64,000 bases of DNA from Lachnospiraceae bacterium (GTDB lineage Bacteria; Bacillota; Clostridia; Lachnospirales; Lachnospiraceae), in NCBI GenBank assembly GCA_009774215.1, contig VSNH01000001.1:1-64000 (forward strand). The letters run 5' to 3'. This document shows positions 61,031 through 64,000 of this stretch, in pieces. The position numbers and the translations under genes were made by a program. How positions within the stretch are numbered: position 1 is the stretch's first letter; each line of letters opens with the position of its first letter. A model generated the notes under the pieces. The model was not told where the DNA came from, did not search any database, and was given only the letters and a program-made list of their open reading frames with translations.

Positions 61031-62512
61031 TTAGCCGGTAACTGCCATACGAATCAGATTTATAACGATTTCAGGAAATAAGCCGACCAAAATTGATAAT
61101 ATTGTCAGAATCAGCACCGGTACAGTCATCAATTTGCACGGTTCTTTCTTTTGCAGCATGTTGTAATCGTAATCCGCTCCCGGGAAAAAGCCGTGTATGG
61201 TCAGCGGCAGCAGATAGCCCGCTGTCAACAGTGCACTTACCAGAAGAATCACAGGGCCGAGTACGTCAAAAACAGGAATCCCGCTCTCTAAGGAACCGAC
61301 AGCCAGATACCACTTGCTGACAAAGCCGCTTGTGGGCGGAATGCCGATCAGTCCAAGGGAAGCGATTGTGAAACACCACATAGTAAGGGGCATTTCCTTG
61401 CCGATGCCGCGCATTTCTTCCACCCGCGTTTTTCCCGTTCTGTAGATAATGGCCCCGGCGCACAAAAAGAGCACGGCTTTGACAAATCCGTGTGCCAGCA
61501 CATGACAAAGAGCGCCTGCAAAGGATGTCCCGTTCATAATGGCGAGGCCGAACAGGATATAGGAGAGCTGGCTCACCGTAGAGTAGGCCAGCCTTTTTTT
61601 CAGCACGGGTTCCCGGTAGGCCAGCAGGGAACCCATAAATACCGTAATCAGTGTCAGGATGATCCAGGCGGTCTGCACCCACGTGCCCCGCAGAAAATCC
61701 CTGCCAAACATGCCGAGCACGCGAATAATGGCCAGCACGCCCGCTTTTACGATGACGGCGGATAAAACCGCGGAAGCCGGGGCAGGAGCCACGGGATGCG
61801 CGGTGGGCAGCCATGCGTGCATAGGAAACATGCCCGCCTTGACGCCAAAACCGAGAAGCATAACAAAAGCCACGACCAGAAGGAAACCGCCATGTCCTGT
61901 TATGGCGGAGGCACGGAGCGCGCCTTCCGTTGTGAAGGTCAGCGAATCACAGTTCCGATACAGAAAATAAATGCCAAACAGTGCCGCATATGCGCCGCAC
62001 AGGGAATAAAACAGGTATTTCAGTCCTGCCATCACCGCTTCCCTTGAGCCGTTGTGAAGCACCAGAGGCATGGAGGCCAGTGTTAAAAGTTCAAAGAACA
62101 GATAGAAAGTAATCAGGTTGCCCGCAAAGCACAGAGCGTTTAACACGCCGAATATCAACAGATAAAAACCGTAGTAACGGTTGTCCCGCTCCTCGTGTTT
62201 CATGTACTCGAAGGAGAAGAATCCCGCACAGAGCAGGACGATTACCGCCAGCAGAGAGAAAATTGTCCCGGTACTGTCAATCCGAAAATAAATCGGAAGG
62301 GTTTTTGTCAGATAGAAAAGGGTAAAGCCGTCCTCTGCCGTCAGCAGCGAGGCGATGACAAGCCCGGCCGTGACGATAAGGAAGCACCCGGTCAAAGTCG
62401 TAAGCGCCTTACTGTCAGCGTTTTTTTTCCCGGACAAGGGCGTCCGATAGCGTATCAGCAGAAACACTCCCGCTAAAATAGGGAAAAAAATGGATGAAAG
62501 AATCAAATACAT
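61031..62512 (-). CDS. Antiporter-like subunit (MrpD/NuoM type)
   Basis: A 493-residue protein with about 14 helices and the core GFGVKAGMFPMHAWLPTAHPVAPAPASAVLSAVIVKAGVLAII. The helix-5 glutamate is in FFELLTLASMPLVLH. It closely resembles the subunit at 59505 (shared endings such as GFVSKWYLAVG versus GFVSKWNLAGA), which suggests gene duplication within the cluster. The ATG at 62512 follows AGAGGTGATAAT. Confidence 0.88.
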   Translation of the reverse strand: MYLILSSIFFPILAGVFLLIRYRTPLSGKKNADSKALTTLTGCFLIVTAGLVIASLLTAEDGFTLFYLTKTLPIYFRIDSTGTIFSLLAVIVLLCAGFFSFEYMKHEERDNRYYGFYLLIFGVLNALCFAGNLITFYLFFELLTLASMPLVLHNGSREAVMAGLKYLFYSLCGAYAALFGIYFLYRNCDSLTFTTEGALRASAITGHGGFLLVVAFVMLLGFGVKAGMFPMHAWLPTAHPVAPAPASAVLSAVIVKAGVLAIIRVLGMFGRDFLRGTWVQTAWIILTLITVFMGSLLAYREPVLKKRLAYSTVSQLSYILFGLAIMNGTSFAGALCHVLAHGFVKAVLFLCAGAIIYRTGKTRVEEMRGIGKEMPLTMWCFTIASLGLIGIPPTSGFVSKWYLAVGSLESGIPVFDVLGPVILLVSALLTAGYLLPLTIHGFFPGADYDYNMLQKKEPCKLMTVPVLILTILSILVGLFPEIVINLIRMAVTG

Positions 62513-62590
62513 ATTATCACCTCTTTATAAACATGTGGCAGATCTGATTGTCGATTGAAGAGATTACAAATTATAATCAACCGACGGCTG

Positions 62591-63991
62591 TCAGGCGAAC
62601 ATGGCGAGTCCCTGCCCGATCATATCTACAATCGGCTGGGAGCTGACACCCAGAATGACATTTAACAGGATAAAGCACACAAGCGCCACCGCATAGGATT
62701 TCATGTCCCGAAAGGTTATGCCCTTATAGGGCGCGTCCGGCGCAGAAGTATAAATGCGGATTACGGTTTTCATAAAGTAGACCGCATTTAAGACCGTGCT
62801 GATTCCAAGTACAATCAGCGAAGCCAGCATTTTGCCCTCCATCTGCACGGCGGCCTGCGCAAAGAGAAGCTTGCTGATGAAGCCGGAAAAGAGCGGAATG
62901 CCTACCATGGACAGCGATCCCGCTGTGAAAGCCGCGCCCGCCCATTTATTGCGGTAGGCGGCTCCTGTCAGATCGATAAATTTTCGGCTTCCGCCCGACA
63001 CGTCCGTCAGACCGATGGCGGCGATAAACAGCAGGGATTTCGTTGCCGCATGGGATAAAATATGGAAAATACTGGCTATCATGCCCGCCTGTGTGCCCAT
63101 GCCGAAGCCCATGTATATATAACCGATCTGCGCCACCGAGGAGAAGGCGATCATCCTGCGGATATCGTTTTCCTTAATGGCGGAAATGGAACCGAATATC
63201 ATTCCCATTAAGCCGAAGACAAAGAGCACGTCGATGATTCTTGTGCTGTTAAAAATATCAAAACCGATCACACGATAAATAATTTTTATCAGTAAGAAAA
63301 TGTACCCTTTGGACACCAGGCTGGAAAGGATCGCCGCGGAGGAAACCGTGGAATAACCGTAAGCGTCCGGCAGCCATGCATGGAAAGGGAACAGCGCGCT
63401 CTTAATGCAGAGGCCAATGCACATCAGCGCCACCGAGACAATCAGCGGAATTTGATATTCACCGTTTGCCATTAAAAGTCCCACTGATTCTTTGATATTG
63501 CTCATCAATAGGTGACCTGTCAGGTCGTACATGATACACAGCCCAAATAGCAAAAGACCCGAACCGAGCAGACTCATAATCATATAGCGGACGGCAGCCT
63601 CGATGGTGCGCCCCACCTGACGAATCATAATCAGGCCGCAGGCGGAGATCGTGTTGATCTCCACAAAGACGTAGGCCGTAAACATATCGTTGGTGTAAAC
63701 CAGCGCGAGCAGGGAGCTCAGCAGAAGATTCACCAAGATGTAGTATAAATTGTGTTTACTCTCCACCACCTCGCCGGGGAGCTTGTGTGCGCCGCCCGCC
63801 ATGGACAGGTACATGATGATGCAGAAAAAGAGCGCCATGCCCGCCTCCAGCACGCCGGCCCGGATTTCGTTGCCCCAGGGCGCGGGAAAGTGTCCCATCC
63901 AGTAGATATAGGCGTCGCCCGTGGAGAGAAGATATAAAAGAAGCACAGCCGACATTAGCCCGACCGCAAGAATAACAGTGCGGTTTACCAC
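62591..63991 (-). CDS. Antiporter-like subunit (NuoN/MrpD type), possibly cut by the window end
   Basis: At least 466 residues with about 13 helices. The core is CIGLCIKSALFPFHAWLPDAYGYSTVSSAAILSSLVSKGYIFLLIK. It is the most divergent of the four and nearer NuoN/MbhH-type proteins. A GTG at 63991 with AAGGCAAAG upstream may be the start, but the frame is open to the end of the window and the true start may lie beyond it. Further subunits of the complex (small Mrp subunits, or hydrogenase-type modules) would be expected upstream. Confidence 0.82.
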   Translation of the reverse strand: MVNRTVILAVGLMSAVLLLYLLSTGDAYIYWMGHFPAPWGNEIRAGVLEAGMALFFCIIMYLSMAGGAHKLPGEVVESKHNLYYILVNLLLSSLLALVYTNDMFTAYVFVEINTISACGLIMIRQVGRTIEAAVRYMIMSLLGSGLLLFGLCIMYDLTGHLLMSNIKESVGLLMANGEYQIPLIVSVALMCIGLCIKSALFPFHAWLPDAYGYSTVSSAAILSSLVSKGYIFLLIKIIYRVIGFDIFNSTRIIDVLFVFGLMGMIFGSISAIKENDIRRMIAFSSVAQIGYIYMGFGMGTQAGMIASIFHILSHAATKSLLFIAAIGLTDVSGGSRKFIDLTGAAYRNKWAGAAFTAGSLSMVGIPLFSGFISKLLFAQAAVQMEGKMLASLIVLGISTVLNAVYFMKTVIRIYTSAPDAPYKGITFRDMKSYAVALVCFILLNVILGVSSQPIVDMIGQGLAMFA

Positions 63992-64000
63992 CTTTGCCTT

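Noticed and set aside
57190..64000. Calling the cluster a NADH dehydrogenase or a hydrogenase outright
   Set aside because: Only antiporter-type membrane subunits are visible; no catalytic, quinone or iron-sulfur subunit lies within the window.

Overview
The window reads as chromosome of an anaerobic Gram-positive gut-type bacterium, most likely a Lachnospiraceae (Clostridia). Signs of this are mid-range GC with strong AGGAGG-type ribosome sites, a PerR/reverse-rubrerythrin/rubredoxin peroxide module, a T-box proline-tRNA ligase leader, class II GalT, LplA/LplB/YtcP-type sugar ABC transporters and several complex-I-like antiporter subunits. No rRNA, tRNA, CRISPR array, phage or complete transposase gene is visible.

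Layout. 1-1.7 kb: oxidative-stress genes on the minus strand. 1.9-4.9 kb: two-component system and an RluA-type pseudouridine synthase. 5.1-7.9 kb: AI-2E-type permease and an O-antigen-ligase-like membrane protein. 7.9-9.8 kb: T-box and proS. 9.9-15.4 kb: secreted or membrane proteins, BlaI/BlaR1 pair, cell-wall amidase. 15.6-19.9 kb: AraC regulator with galK and galT. 20-27 kb: Xre regulator, DnaQ-like exonuclease, VanW protein, an Lrp/aminotransferase/TrmL operon. 27-31.6 kb (minus): two-component system and mutS2. 31.7-35.8 kb: a degenerate HtrA protein, a YhaM-like exoribonuclease and RlmD. 35.8-39.4 kb: a patch that begins AT-rich and carries a decayed ORF, a solo HsdR_N nuclease-like protein, a methyltransferase and an acyltransferase. 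39.5-48.4 kb: MBL hydrolase, then a LacI-controlled fructo-oligosaccharide/sucrose locus (two permeases, binding lipoprotein, GH32, fructokinase) ending in a decayed second fructokinase. 48.4-50.5 kb (minus): KtrAB potassium uptake. 50.6-57.1 kb: RND/MMPL exporter translationally coupled to a giant GLUG-repeat surface protein. 57.2-64 kb (minus): four antiporter-like membrane subunits of an Mrp- or membrane-hydrogenase-like complex that runs off the window.

The most striking content is between the genes. Many intergenic regions hold modular nested palindromes that recur across the window. Family L1 is a multi-helix leader (outer helix P1 enclosing P2 and P3, followed by P4 and P5). It sits directly upstream of, and sense to, start codons of unrelated genes (histidine kinase, amidase, galK, galT, fructokinase, antiporter subunit), and its helices change by compensatory substitutions between copies. 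Family L2 (upstream of the AraC gene and of a 35-residue membrane protein) has a hairpin loop with GGAGC that can pair with a downstream GCTCC, which could instead pair with the Shine-Dalgarno sequence. A third family is a 153-bp MITE present twice, in opposite orientation, around galK. Each copy has an 8-bp target duplication: one inserted inside the L1 leader of galT, the other at the stop codon of the araC-type gene. A 166-bp terminal-inverted-repeat element, a 315-bp composite palindrome and an insertion in the proS leader complete the picture of a genome heavily seeded with small structured repeats.

All calls come from reading the sequence. No homology search or folding program was run, so family names rest on recognised motifs.
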